A DNA stretch of 64,000 nucleotides from Rubripirellula reticaptiva (GTDB lineage Bacteria > Planctomycetota > Planctomycetia > Pirellulales > Pirellulaceae). Both the position numbers and the translations under genes were made by a program. Position 1 is the first letter of the stretch; every line of letters starts with the position of its first letter. This document shows, piece by piece, positions 25,546-35,600 of this stretch. A model generated the notes under the pieces. It was not told the origin of the DNA. It saw nothing but the letters and a program-made list of their open reading frames with translations, and did no database searches. The stretch spans positions 967,781-1,031,780 of the forward strand of contig NZ_SJPX01000004.1 of NCBI RefSeq assembly GCF_007860175.1, given 5' to 3'.

Positions 25546-26607
25546 ATGTTGAATCGCGAATGCAAGCCTGGGCAGCTACAATGCTGGGAACTCCTCAACG
25601 CGTCTTTGGCGTCAGCAGTGGTGCCTCTTCTTCACAAAATCTTTTCTTTGGTTGTAGCTGTGCTGTTTATCAAAATCGCGCATCAAGTTCTTTGCCAACG
25701 AGGCCTCTCGTTTTGCATCATCGGATTGCTTGGTTCGTTCTTGACGATGCCGGGGTATGGCGCGGTAATCAATGTCTATGATGCGGCGGTGAATGATCGC
25801 TACATCAGCGGTACAACACCCAATCCAGGTTTCATTTTGGATGAAGCTGATATCTCGGGCATTGGTGGGCGGGCGGCGCTAATAACGCCCCGGCACTTCA
25901 TCACGGCGGCCCATGTCGGCGGAGCTCCGTTCACGGCCACGTTCCGCGGCGTCGATGGGATTGTTCGATCGTATACGTCAAGCACGTTCATCGACTTAAC
26001 GACGACGTATAACGACGGAGTGGGGATTGTCAGCACGGCCAGTGACATTCGGATGTACACGTTGTCGCTTGCCGATACGGTTGCTGCGGAAGTCGAACCC
26101 ATTGCGATCGCTTTGGGCAGCGCTAGCGATTTCTTGAACCAAGAAATCACGATCTTTGGCAACGGTGACCAGGCCGGACGGAACATCATCGACGCGGTCG
26201 GAGTCGCCGACTTTGGAGGCGGCAGTCGCGCGACCGTCAATGTCGTGTATTCATTCGACACCGTGACCAACGGCGGCGTCGGTGGGCTCGGGAATCTCGA
26301 AACCGGCCTGATCGGCGGAGACTCAGGTCGCCAGGCTGTGATCCAAGTGGGCAGCCAACTCGCTTTGATTGGGACAAATTTTGGGATTTCGGATGCAGCC
26401 GATGCGGCTGCGCGCAACCAGTACGATAGCTACACGACCCTGCTATCGCCTTACGTTGACCAGATCGTTGCCCAAGCGGCGCTCACCGGACAAACCGTTC
26501 AAACCGTCACGGTTGTTGCGGTTCCCGAACCATCGTCGTTGGTTGCAATGCTTATGATGGGGGGAGTTGCGGCGGTCGGTTATCGACGTCGTAGCAATCG
26601 CGTTTAA
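25546..26607 (+). CDS. PEP-CTERM trypsin-like serine protease
   Basis: A 353-residue protein with a PEP-CTERM sorting signal: VPEPSSLVAMLMMGGVAAVG, then RRRSNRV. The start is uncertain; ATG 25546 places a long hydrophobic N-terminal region (SLVVAVLFIK, later FCIIGLLGSFL) before the mature part at about GAVINVYDA, and a later non-ATG start is possible. The mature domain has the chymotrypsin-fold triad: ITAAH (His123), SDIRMYTL (Asp167) and GGDSG (Ser260). Spacings of 44 and 93 residues are close to the 45 and 93 of trypsin. It should be a secreted S1-type protease or a close relative, sorted and cleaved by an exosortase. An Arg/Lys-type S1 pocket cannot be judged. It is followed 35 bp later by a sulfatase. 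Confidence 0.82.
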   Translation: MLNRECKPGQLQCWELLNASLASAVVPLLHKIFSLVVAVLFIKIAHQVLCQRGLSFCIIGLLGSFLTMPGYGAVINVYDAAVNDRYISGTTPNPGFILDEADISGIGGRAALITPRHFITAAHVGGAPFTATFRGVDGIVRSYTSSTFIDLTTTYNDGVGIVSTASDIRMYTLSLADTVAAEVEPIAIALGSASDFLNQEITIFGNGDQAGRNIIDAVGVADFGGGSRATVNVVYSFDTVTNGGVGGLGNLETGLIGGDSGRQAVIQVGSQLALIGTNFGISDAADAAARNQYDSYTTLLSPYVDQIVAQAALTGQTVQTVTVVAVPEPSSLVAMLMMGGVAAVGYRRRSNRV

Positions 26608-26642
26608 TGTGATTGTCCCTCTGTCAAAGAAATGAAAGCACG

Positions 26643-28253
26643 ATGATGCGAAGTCCTATTGCGGTGTTGTTGTGGATATCGCTTGTCGCTGTCGTGTGTG
26701 GAAGTTCAGCGAATGCGGGTCGGCCAAATGTCTTGATTGCGATTGCCGACGATCAATCTTATCCGCATGCGTCCGCGTATGGTTACACCGCGATTTCGAC
26801 GCCTGCGTTTGATCGGGTTGCCCGCGCCGGTGTGTTGTTCAATCAAGCGTTCACTCCCGCGCCAGGCTGCAGCCCGATGCGGGCCGCGTTTCTGACCGGA
26901 CGCGAAATTTGGCAGAACCGCGAGGCCGGGACTCACGCCAGTTCCTTTCCGACTGACCTGCCTGTGTTTACCAACCAACTGGCCGGCGCCGGGTACTTGG
27001 TCGGGATGACCGGTAAAGGTTGGGGGCCCGGCAAGGCGATCGGTTGGGATCAAAATCCGGCCGGCAAGGCCTATTCGAAACGGAAGCTTGCTGCACCCAA
27101 GGGCGTTTCATCAACGGATTATGCCAGCAACTTTGAAGAGTTCTTAGACGTTCGTGCAAGCGATCAACCGTTCTGTTTTTGGTTCGGCAGCCACGAACCA
27201 CACCGCGGTTACGACCAAGGAATTGGTGCTCGTGGCGGTATCGACCCGGCGAAGGTCGACGTTCCTGATTTTTTGCCCGATAACGATGTCGTTCGCGGTG
27301 ACATCGCCGACTATCTGTACGAGATACAGTGGTTTGACCAGCAGCTTGGTCGCATGATTGACCATTTGGAAAAAATCGGCGAGTTGGAAAATACATTGGT
27401 GATCGTGACCAGCGACAACGGGATGCCATTCCCCGGTGCGAAAGCCAATTTGTTCGAGTACGGCATTCACATGCCATTGGCGATCAGTTGGCCCGGTGCG
27501 ATTCCGGGCGGGCAAGTCAACGATGATCTGGTCAGCTTGATCGATGTGACGCGAACGATTTTTGACGCGGCCGAAGTCGAGCCCGATCAAGCCGACCAGA
27601 TGTCCGGGTTCAGTTTGCTGCCACGGATCAAGTCATCTTCGTCAGGTGTGGCTTGGCCGCGAACGTCCGTGTACAGCGGTCGCGAACGGCACTCTTCGTC
27701 GCGATACAACACGCTGGGCTATCCATGCCGATGCATCCGTTCCAAGACTCATTTGTACATCCGAAATTTCAAGCCACAGCGCTGGCCCGCCGGGGCGCCG
27801 GTCGTGTACTCGAAAGTCGTCTATGACGACCAGGGAAACGTGGTGTCGTCACAGTCCGGTTCTAATCACGGCGGCTACCACGACATCGACGACGGTCCAA
27901 CGCTTGCTGAGATGCGAGAACATCAGGATGCACCGGAGAACGCAAGACTGTTGCGTTTGGCGACGTCGAAACGACCGGCCGAAGAACTGTATGACATCCG
28001 TGTCGATCCGGGCTGTCTGAATAATTTGGCGAGTGCGGCCGAAGCGGCTGTTATCAAGAAGGACTTGGCCGATCGGTTGACACAGTACCTGACCGAAACG
28101 GGTGACCTGCGTCAAATCAATCCATCGGCGGGCGAGATTTGGGAAACCTATCCAAGGTACAGTCCATTGCGATGGTTCCCTGTCCCGAATTGGGCGAAAC
28201 TGGAACCCCCAAGCATGCTGCCGTGGTTAGAAGCTCGCCGGCCAAAGAAGTAG
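26643..28253 (+). CDS. type I sulfatase, secreted
   Basis: A 536-residue sulfatase. The start is at ATG 26643 (adjacent ATG at 26646), followed by a Sec signal peptide (SPIAVLLWISLVAVVCGSS, cleavage near ANA). The metal-binding opening GRPNVLIAIADDQ is followed by the formylglycine motif CSPMR (Cys76 to Arg80) in PGCSPMRAAFLTGR, the second signature MTGKGWGPGK, a SHEPHRGY block and the metal ligands in VTSDNGMPFPGAK. Cys76 must be converted to formylglycine by a sulfatase-maturing enzyme, which is not in this window. The substrate cannot be predicted; planctomycetes use such enzymes on algal sulfated polysaccharides. It is probably co-transcribed with the PEP-CTERM protease. Confidence 0.94.
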   Translation: MMRSPIAVLLWISLVAVVCGSSANAGRPNVLIAIADDQSYPHASAYGYTAISTPAFDRVARAGVLFNQAFTPAPGCSPMRAAFLTGREIWQNREAGTHASSFPTDLPVFTNQLAGAGYLVGMTGKGWGPGKAIGWDQNPAGKAYSKRKLAAPKGVSSTDYASNFEEFLDVRASDQPFCFWFGSHEPHRGYDQGIGARGGIDPAKVDVPDFLPDNDVVRGDIADYLYEIQWFDQQLGRMIDHLEKIGELENTLVIVTSDNGMPFPGAKANLFEYGIHMPLAISWPGAIPGGQVNDDLVSLIDVTRTIFDAAEVEPDQADQMSGFSLLPRIKSSSSGVAWPRTSVYSGRERHSSSRYNTLGYPCRCIRSKTHLYIRNFKPQRWPAGAPVVYSKVVYDDQGNVVSSQSGSNHGGYHDIDDGPTLAEMREHQDAPENARLLRLATSKRPAEELYDIRVDPGCLNNLASAAEAAVIKKDLADRLTQYLTETGDLRQINPSAGEIWETYPRYSPLRWFPVPNWAKLEPPSMLPWLEARRPKK

Positions 28254-28310
28254 CCGATCTAGCATCGCCTTTCTGTTCCCCACGCTTCAGCACCGCGTTT
28301 CTCAAGGGGG

Positions 28311-28508
28311 CTATTCACCCAGGTTGGCTTTTTCGTTTCCGTCTTCGTCGTATCGGTTGATCGCGAAATAGAAGAACGGAATAGGCAGGCATGGCAACAG
28401 CAATAGGAAAAACTTTCCGACCATCAAACTGAATCCGATCGTCACGGCGACGAACCCTATCCACAGCCACCATGTGTCTCGCCAAAGTCCCCAGATTTGT
28501 TTCATCAT
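28311..28508 (-). CDS. small two-helix membrane protein
   Basis: A 65-residue protein from the ATG pair at 28503-28508; the frame is open upstream to 28733, but the conserved-looking part starts here. An AAAGG box lies about 12 nt upstream. The sequence has a Trp-rich first helix (WRDTWWLWIGFVAVTIGFSL) and a second helix (FFLLLLPCLPIPFFYFAI), then a charged cytoplasmic tail NRYDEDGNEKANLGE. I do not recognise a family; similar short Trp-rich proteins occur in planctomycetes (from memory). It is convergent with the sulfatase gene. Confidence 0.6.
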   Translation of the reverse strand: MMKQIWGLWRDTWWLWIGFVAVTIGFSLMVGKFFLLLLPCLPIPFFYFAINRYDEDGNEKANLGE

Positions 28509-28623
28509 CAGCGCGTCGCCTTTGTTTCGAGAGGATTCGTAACTTCCGAGCAGCAAAGGCTCTGAAATTCCGCCTGACGGGCTGCACGACCGCGTCTGCC
28601 GCAATTGTTGCTCGATTCCCAGG

Positions 28624-28657
28624 ATTTGCCCAGCGGTAACATTTGCCCAGCGGTAAC
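28624..28657. repeat. perfect 17-bp tandem direct repeat
   Basis: ATTTGCCCAGCGGTAAC occurs twice head to tail (28624-28640 and 28641-28657), about 90 nt upstream of the transaldolase ATG. It could be a paired operator or a slippage duplication. Confidence 0.8.
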
Positions 28658-28747
28658 CACGTGCCGTGGTGGGTTTCGACGGGCGGAGTCGATAGACTGT
28701 GCGGGTCTGAATCCAAACTTTCTCGCCAATCAAAACGGAATTACCTG

Positions 28748-29806
28748 ATGACCAACTCCATCAAGTCACTGATCGAGTCCGGAACGAAGCTCTATCTCGA
28801 TTCGGTCGAGCCGTCCGAAGTCGATCAAAACTTGGCGTGGGGCGCCGTGGGGGCAACCAGCAATCCAGCCATCATTTCAGGGATCGTCAAAGCCGGCGGT
28901 TTGGACTCCGAAATTGAGTCGCTAATTGGCGATGGTCATGACGACGAGACAATCGCTTGGGAATTGACCGATTCATTGGTCAAAGACGCCCAGAAGAAGT
29001 TCTTGGCCATTCACGAGCAAACCGGTGGAGACGCCGGGTGGGTTAGTTTCGAATTGGACCCATTGTTGGAAGATCCTTCGTTGAACCTAAGTGAAGATGA
29101 GGTGGTGAACCGGTACATCGAGCTGGGCAAGAAATGGGCGGCCGGACACGTCAACCGGATGATCAAAGTGCCGGCAACCGCGGCAGGTTTGCGAGCGCTG
29201 GAACCCATGGCAGCCGCTGGAATCACTTTGAACGTGACGTTGATCTTTACGAAAGATCAATACCTCGCCGCGCGAGAGGCGGTCTGGAAGGGCGCCCAGA
29301 AACTAGCCAATCGAGACCAGTTCAAGTCGGTCTACAGTATCTTCATTTCGCGAATTGATGTTTACACCAAGTCGCAGGTGCCGACTCTTTCTGACGAAGC
29401 CCAAGGCATGGTAGGACTGCTAAATGCAAAGCGGGTTTGGCAAGAGAACACAGCCTTTTGGGCGGACAAAAAATTGCCTCTCGCCCAAGAATTGATCTTC
29501 GCGAGCACGGGGACCAAGAATCCTAGCGATTTGCCGTACCGATATGTGCAAGCGCTGGCGGGCAGCGACATTCAAACCAATCCACCCGAAACCAACCAAG
29601 CAGTCGTCGACAGTGGTGTCACGTTCACACGAACGGTTGACCAAATGCCTTCGCAAAGCATTCAAGACGATATCGATGCCAAGGTTGATGTCGCAGCGAT
29701 GCGAGCGGCTTTGATGGCCGAAGGGGTCGACAAGTTCGTCAAGCCACAGCGGGCTTTGTTGGAACTGATCGCCACCAAACGAAAGCAACTTTCGCCGTCA
29801 AGTTAG
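28748..29806 (+). CDS. tal: transaldolase
   Basis: A 352-residue pentose-phosphate enzyme that transfers a dihydroxyacetone unit between sugar phosphates. The ATG at 28748 begins [20 protein letters not shown]; the frame is open to 28643 without coding character. The TIM-barrel signatures are the N-terminal GATSNPAII motif (common to bacterial transaldolases), [11 protein letters not shown] with Schiff-base Lys140, the [11 protein letters not shown] strand, and the [13 protein letters not shown] strand with F-I-S-R. The C-terminal region ([19 protein letters not shown]) is the extended type found in Tal of about 360 residues, not the short fructose-6-phosphate aldolase type. The gene stands alone. 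A 17-bp tandem repeat lies in its upstream region. Confidence 0.94.
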   Translation: MTNSIKSLIESGTKLYLDSVEPSEVDQNLAWGAVGATSNPAIISGIVKAGGLDSEIESLIGDGHDDETIAWELTDSLVKDAQKKFLAIHEQTGGDAGWVSFELDPLLEDPSLNLSEDEVVNRYIELGKKWAAGHVNRMIKVPATAAGLRALEPMAAAGITLNVTLIFTKDQYLAAREAVWKGAQKLANRDQFKSVYSIFISRIDVYTKSQVPTLSDEAQGMVGLLNAKRVWQENTAFWADKKLPLAQELIFASTGTKNPSDLPYRYVQALAGSDIQTNPPETNQAVVDSGVTFTRTVDQMPSQSIQDDIDAKVDVAAMRAALMAEGVDKFVKPQRALLELIATKRKQLSPSS

Positions 29807-29808
29807 GA

Positions 29809-32244
29809 TTACTTGGCCTGACTATTGACCTGTTCGGCATCGCGCTCGAGTGATCGTTTTAAGAAATCGCTTTGCGTCGATCGGCACAGATCCACCAAGT
29901 CATAGGATTGCCTTAACAACGCCACCCAGGTGGCGTCTTCGGTTTTGGCCAATTGCTCGATCGAGACTGCGACGTTGGCGATGTCGGTCAATTGGAAGTC
30001 GTTGGCCAATGAAGCGACGCGAATCGCTTGAGTTTGCAGTTCAGTGATATCCTGGTTCGAGACCGCGCCGACGAGCGCCTGAACGTGTGATCCGATCGCA
30101 AGTGCGTTCTGTTTTCGCAGCGCGATCGCGCCGGTTGCAAAGATGGCTCGCGTGCTGCTGATCTTTTCGATGAAATGTTCAACGAGCTTTGGATCGAACT
30201 GTGTGCCTGCGCAGCGGCGTAGTTCCTCGACGGCCTCTTCGTGCGAACGTCCGGGGCGATAAACGCGGTCCGATACCATCGCGTCATAGCTGTCTGCGAT
30301 CGACAGTAATCGAGCCGCCAGCGGGATTGCCTCGCCGATTGGCAATTCTGGATCGCGAGCGTGTCCGCCATAGAACGCATGGTGGTTCGCCATGATTTCG
30401 GTCAGTTTCAAACACTCAAACGATCCCGACACAATCTCGACGCCGATGCGATCGTGACGGCCCATGACTTCCCATTCTTCGGGTGTCAGCTTGCCAGGTT
30501 TTAATAGGATGCAGTCCGGGATTCCGATCTTGCCGATGTCGTGCAGCAGACCTGCGATTTCAAGAATGTAACGCTCGGCTGGATCAAAAATTCCTTCGCC
30601 AGCGCGAGCACACAAGTCGGCAACCCGGCGAGAATGCTCGGCCGTGTCGGTATCGCGATAGGAGAGCGCCGATACCAACGCGATCACCGCTTGGAACGGA
30701 ATGTCGACGCGATCGTGCTTGTCTTCTTCGAGGATTTTTTCGGTGTCTTGGATGATCGAGTAACTGGCATTGTAGACGATCGATCGGTTTCGCCCTTCGC
30801 GTTTGGCAACGTACAGGCAAGCGTCGGCTTGGTTGACTAGTTCCTGTGGGTTGTGACTGCGGAAACGCAGTTCGGAAACACCCAGGCTTGCTGTCAAACG
30901 CAGTTCCTCGGGATCATCCAGTCGGATAGCGGCGATGGCTTCGCGAATTTTTTCGGCGCGGATCAGTGCGGTTTCGATATCCATATCGGGTAACAGCACA
31001 CAGAACTCTTCGCCACCATACCGGCACACAACACCATCGGATTCATTTTGGGCGCGAATCACTTGGGCGACCGCGCGCAGCACTTCGTCACCGGTGTGGT
31101 GTCCGTAAGTGTCATTGACGCTCTTGAAGTGGTCGACGTCGACCATGATGCACGCCAATGCCGAATCATTCGCCTTGGCTTGCATCCAAATGCTATCGAA
31201 CTTCTCGAAGAATGCGCGGCGGTTCAGGCATCCGGTCAACGAATCTTGGGTTGCCAGGATCTCGAGTGCTCGGTTCTTGCGTTCAATTTCGTCTCGGCTG
31301 CTGCGCAACAGTGACAGCATCCGTTCGAGTTCGGCGCGGTGTTCTTCGACGTGGGTAACGTCGCGGAAGGTTGCTAGAGCACCACGCTGGGTTCGGTCCT
31401 TGCCCAGCGGAGCTGCATTGACCGAGAAGATTCGCTGCGAACCGTCGTCTAGAGTGATGCGAAGCATTTGTTCGCTTTGCAATTCTGACTTTTCGATCGC
31501 GTGCATCCACGGATAGCCAGATTCGGCAACGTCGTCGGCGACCCACTCTAGTTCGCTCGCCCGTTTATGCGTTAGCAAGTCGGCTTCGACGCCGACCAGG
31601 TCAGCAAACGCTTGGTTGGCAAGCACGATTCGGCCGGAACCGTCGAGGACCAACAAACCTTCGGCCAACGTATCGAGGGCTTGGCGAACACGGTCGGGAA
31701 CCACCTGTGTATTGCTGAACACTCCCATCATGCGAATCACAAAGACGGTGTACGCAAACATGCCGGCTAGGATGTAGAAACCGACAAACTGAACCGTCGG
31801 ATTACTAAGCAGCCGATCGAAAGAGTTCGAGCCACTTTGGCGGAAGCAGAATTCCATGTGGCCCCACGTACGGTGGTTCAACGTGATGGGAATCTTGGCC
31901 TTGTCTGCCGCGTTTGTGGCTCCGGTGGTGGGGTTCCACATCTTTTCGTGGTGCCCCGTGTCCAGCCGTAGCGTGCCGAACTCACTGCGCACCCCAATCG
32001 ACATCAGTTCGGTGTCGCGATCGACGAGCGCTTGCAATGTCGACCGAAGGGCAACCCAGTCACGCTCGCTGATCTGTCGCACGCTTTGGATTGCAATCGT
32101 TTCGCAGTTCTTTTGGCGCGCGCTGCTCTGAATAGCCTCAGCGTCTGGCATGTAGCCAAACCACTGTGCGCCTAGGATAAGACTGGCCCCGACGCATACT
32201 AGCGAAAAGGCGACTCTTAGCGATGCGAGCAATCTCTTGCCCAA
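29809..32244 (-). CDS. PAS-GGDEF-HD-GYP-type cyclic-di-GMP signalling protein
   Basis: An 811-residue membrane protein with a TTG start (32242-32244) and GGGGAA at good spacing. A membrane helix (10-30) and a second one (about 150-172) enclose a periplasmic sensor region. A PAS domain (about 185-300, LAEGLLVLDGSGRIVLANQAF) precedes a GGDEF domain with an intact active site GGEEF (410-414) and the metal-binding VDVDHFKSVND loop. The product-binding RxxD site is not at its usual place upstream. An HD domain follows with LLHDIGKIGIPD (His568, Asp569), but the GYP motif is replaced (HHAFYGG...). The C-terminal 110 residues form a helical bundle resembling Hpt but without a candidate phosphorylatable His. 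Diguanylate cyclase activity is likely; phosphodiesterase activity is uncertain. Confidence 0.92.
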   Translation of the reverse strand: MGKRLLASLRVAFSLVCVGASLILGAQWFGYMPDAEAIQSSARQKNCETIAIQSVRQISERDWVALRSTLQALVDRDTELMSIGVRSEFGTLRLDTGHHEKMWNPTTGATNAADKAKIPITLNHRTWGHMEFCFRQSGSNSFDRLLSNPTVQFVGFYILAGMFAYTVFVIRMMGVFSNTQVVPDRVRQALDTLAEGLLVLDGSGRIVLANQAFADLVGVEADLLTHKRASELEWVADDVAESGYPWMHAIEKSELQSEQMLRITLDDGSQRIFSVNAAPLGKDRTQRGALATFRDVTHVEEHRAELERMLSLLRSSRDEIERKNRALEILATQDSLTGCLNRRAFFEKFDSIWMQAKANDSALACIMVDVDHFKSVNDTYGHHTGDEVLRAVAQVIRAQNESDGVVCRYGGEEFCVLLPDMDIETALIRAEKIREAIAAIRLDDPEELRLTASLGVSELRFRSHNPQELVNQADACLYVAKREGRNRSIVYNASYSIIQDTEKILEEDKHDRVDIPFQAVIALVSALSYRDTDTAEHSRRVADLCARAGEGIFDPAERYILEIAGLLHDIGKIGIPDCILLKPGKLTPEEWEVMGRHDRIGVEIVSGSFECLKLTEIMANHHAFYGGHARDPELPIGEAIPLAARLLSIADSYDAMVSDRVYRPGRSHEEAVEELRRCAGTQFDPKLVEHFIEKISSTRAIFATGAIALRKQNALAIGSHVQALVGAVSNQDITELQTQAIRVASLANDFQLTDIANVAVSIEQLAKTEDATWVALLRQSYDLVDLCRSTQSDFLKRSLERDAEQVNSQAK

Positions 32245-32683
32245 CGAATTCCCCGTGATTGATTGTTCGGGCTCTGCTCTTTCGTCTCGCCTGTGTCAAA
32301 CTGCGAGCGCGCTTTCGAACGCGCGGAACGAACCTCTGTGGAAGTGTTGCCTATCGCTTTGAAACCTAGGCTTGAAAAGCACAGCGGAAGTCTACGGATG
32401 GCGGGAACGGAAACGATGTTTGCGATCGTCCCGATTGTGATAGATCGATCAATCGTCCGGATTCGTCGGGTTGGCCGGTAAGATCGGTCAGCGGGAACGC
32501 ATGACCGAAACACGGAAGCCGGAACGGACGAGTTGCCGACCGAGATTCGGGCGGTCGCGTTGCCAGCTTGTTCAGTTGGCAAGCGGATTGTCGACTGAGT
32601 AAGCGGAGACGCGTTAGGAACCGGAACCGCATGATGCCGCGGCTGACCCTCGTTTTCCGAAACGCGATCTAATTGACAAACTG
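32245..32683. other. intergenic region between giant gene and GGDEF gene
   Basis: This 439-bp region is downstream of the giant gene and upstream of the GGDEF gene, both on the minus strand. A small inverted repeat, GCGCG/CGCGC with an 8-nt loop (32307-32324), lies about 65 nt before the TTG start. CGTTT/AAACG near 32651-32664 could be a weak end structure for the giant transcript. No open frame here looks coding and no strong terminator was found. Confidence 0.4.
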
Positions 32684-35600
32684 CTAAGCAAGGATGTCGT
32701 CCAGGTCGTCATCGGCAACATCTTCGGACGCTCGATAAGCACTCAGCAGTGCGGTTGGGTCAATGATCCGCCAAGACGGCAAGCTGGTTGCGACCGCGGT
32801 GACGAATGCACCACCGCGAAGCGCCCACAGCACGTAACCAATCGAGAACAAACCGGCTGCGGTGCCAGCATTGCCAACCAACAGGTCGCCGGTGCTCTCT
32901 TCAGCGACCGAGCTATTGTCGCTCCAGTTGATCCACGCGATCGTGTCTTGCAATGCGCTCTGCAAGAGCGGTCGATCCGTTGAATTGAAATCGGTGTGGC
33001 CGTCACTCGAGCGCGAAACAGACGAGTCCCTGACGCTCGCGTAAATCATCGATGTGCCTGCTTGATCACTGCGTTCAAAGGTTTGCAGTTTCAGTTTCGC
33101 GTTCATTGCCTGGTCTCGATCGCCGGCCACTGTGTTTTTGGTCGACGTATCGGTTTCCGGCGACGTAACCGTCGGCGGGCTTGTCAGCGGCGAACCGCTT
33201 GCGTCTGGTGAGCCCGTCTCGGTTGTTTCCGGATTCGGGTCCGTCGTCGGTGTGGTAGGTGTCGTTGGAGTTTCGGGCCCCTGCGGCGCTTGAACTGCGT
33301 TCACCGTGATTCTTACTTCGACCGAATCGCTCTGCAGGTTGCCGTCGTCGACAAGGTAGGTGAATGCATCAGAACCATAGAAGCCAGGGTTCGGCGTGTA
33401 AGTCAGTCGGCCATCCGCCAACAATGTAAGTGTGCCGTTTGACGTCGGAGTAATGACATACGCCGTCAACGGGTCACCATCGATGTCGCTGTCGTTGACA
33501 ATCACGCCGGTCGCCGACGAAATCGTCAGCGTGCTGCCCGCGTTGACCGAATAGTTGTCAACGTAGGCCACGGGGGCTTCGTTGATGTCAACGACTTGAA
33601 TCGTGAAGGCTTGGTCGATCGTGCTGCCGTCACTGCTGGTAGCTTGAACGACGATCGAATGGCTGCTTTCGGATTCAAAGTCAACGCTGCCAATCAGCGT
33701 GACGATACCCGAGTTCGCGTGGATCTCGAATCGACCGTCTGCGTCGTTTAGCAGCGAGTACGTGACAACGTCTGTGCTGTCTTGATCGATGGCGAGGGCT
33801 GTCAGTTTCGCGCTGGCGCCGGATGCCGCGTTTTCATTGATCGAAGCTGTGAATCCGCTGTTGTTGACGATTGGCCCAACAGCAAACTCGTTGATGTCAC
33901 CAATCGCGATCGTAAAGACCGATTCAGTCCACGATCCGTCTTGGCTGGTCGAGCGTGCCGTGATTGATTGGCTCGCTCCGTGCAGTTCACGATCGATGTC
34001 AGCGGCGGTGGTCACAACACCACTGTTAATGTCGATTTGGAACAGGCCGTTCGGATTGCTTGTTAGCGAATAGCTAATGTTATTGTTGGTGCTGTCCGCA
34101 TCGGATGCCGATGCCGTGATTCCCACGGTCGTGCCGATTGCGACGTTTTCGTCAATCGCATTCGCCGCGCCGTCAATGTCCGTGGTTGCGGTAGTCGAAA
34201 ATTCATTGACGTCGTTGACAGCGATGGTCATCGTGTCGGTCGACGTCGAAAGGTCAGACGAAGTCGCACGGACCACAATGTCGTGGGACGATGCCTGTTC
34301 GCGATCCAGCAACGAGCCGTTCGCTACCGTAACCACACCCGTGGTCGGATTGATCGCGAATCGGCCGCCGGCGTTGTCGTCCAGCGAGTAGGTGACCGTA
34401 TTGGTGGTTGCGTCGGCGTCGGACGCCAAGGCTGTGATGCCAACGGTGGTTCCGTTTGCTGCATTCTCGTTGACGCTGTTCACGCCTCCATCGCTGTCGA
34501 CCGGCGTCGTGACGTTGAACTCGTTGACGTCATTCAAGTTGATGGTCACGGTGCGATCGTAGATTGCTCCTGCTGCGTCGGTGACTCGGATGGTGATGTC
34601 GTGTGACGTAGCGGTTTCGTAGTCCAGCAAGTTACTGTTGGCGACAGTGACTTCGCCGGTCGTGGGGTTGATGCTGAAACGTCCGTTTGCGTTGTCGAAA
34701 AGACTGTACGAAAGCGTGTCGGTCGCATCGACGTCGTTGCCCGTGAATGATCCAACGCTGGTGCCGTTCGCCGAGTTTTCGTCGAGGTTTCCGAAGACTG
34801 CCGTGATCGAATGGGGAGCATCGTTGGCACCACGAATGGTAATCGCGACTTGCGTGGTGCTGGTCGCACCAGCAGCGTCACGAACCGTGTAGGTGAACAC
34901 GTCGGTCAGCGTTTCGGTTGGGATTCGCAGTGCTTGAACGTCGGGGTTGCTGTTGTTGACGACGTAGGTGTAGTCGCCGGTCGCGCTGATCTGGATCGAT
35001 CCATACATGCCCGTGACGTTGGCTGCGACATTTCCAGTCGCACTGGCTGCGGTTCCTGCGACAACGCCGCTGACCGTTTTTGTGTCGCCATTGTCAACGT
35101 CCGTGTCATTCGTCAAGACGTTGCCTGTCGCATCGGTGCCAGCGGTCGCATTATTGATTCCGCCAGCCTCGTCGGCAGCACCGTTGTTGAGGACCGCGAC
35201 TGGTGCATCATTCGTTCCCGTAACCGTGATCGTAACGGTGGCCTGTGAGGTCGCACTGTTGTTGTCGGTGACTTCGTAGACGAAGGTCACGTCACGTGTC
35301 TCGCCCAACGCCAAGTCTTGGAAATCGGCGCCCGGATCGAAGGAGTAATTACCGTTGGCCTGAACGGTGACGCTGCCTTCGGCTGTGTTGCTGATGAGTG
35401 TGTAGGTATGCGTATCGTTAGTATCAACATCGGTTTCACTGAGCGTTCCGTTGACGACCGCTCCATCTTCCGTGGCCGTGTTCACTCCGGCTTGCGCCAC
35501 GGGGCCGTCGTTGGTCCCCGTGACCGTGATCACGACATTGGCTTGACTGGTGGCGCCGTTATTGTCGGCGACTTCGTAGGTGAAAGTCACATCGCGGGTC

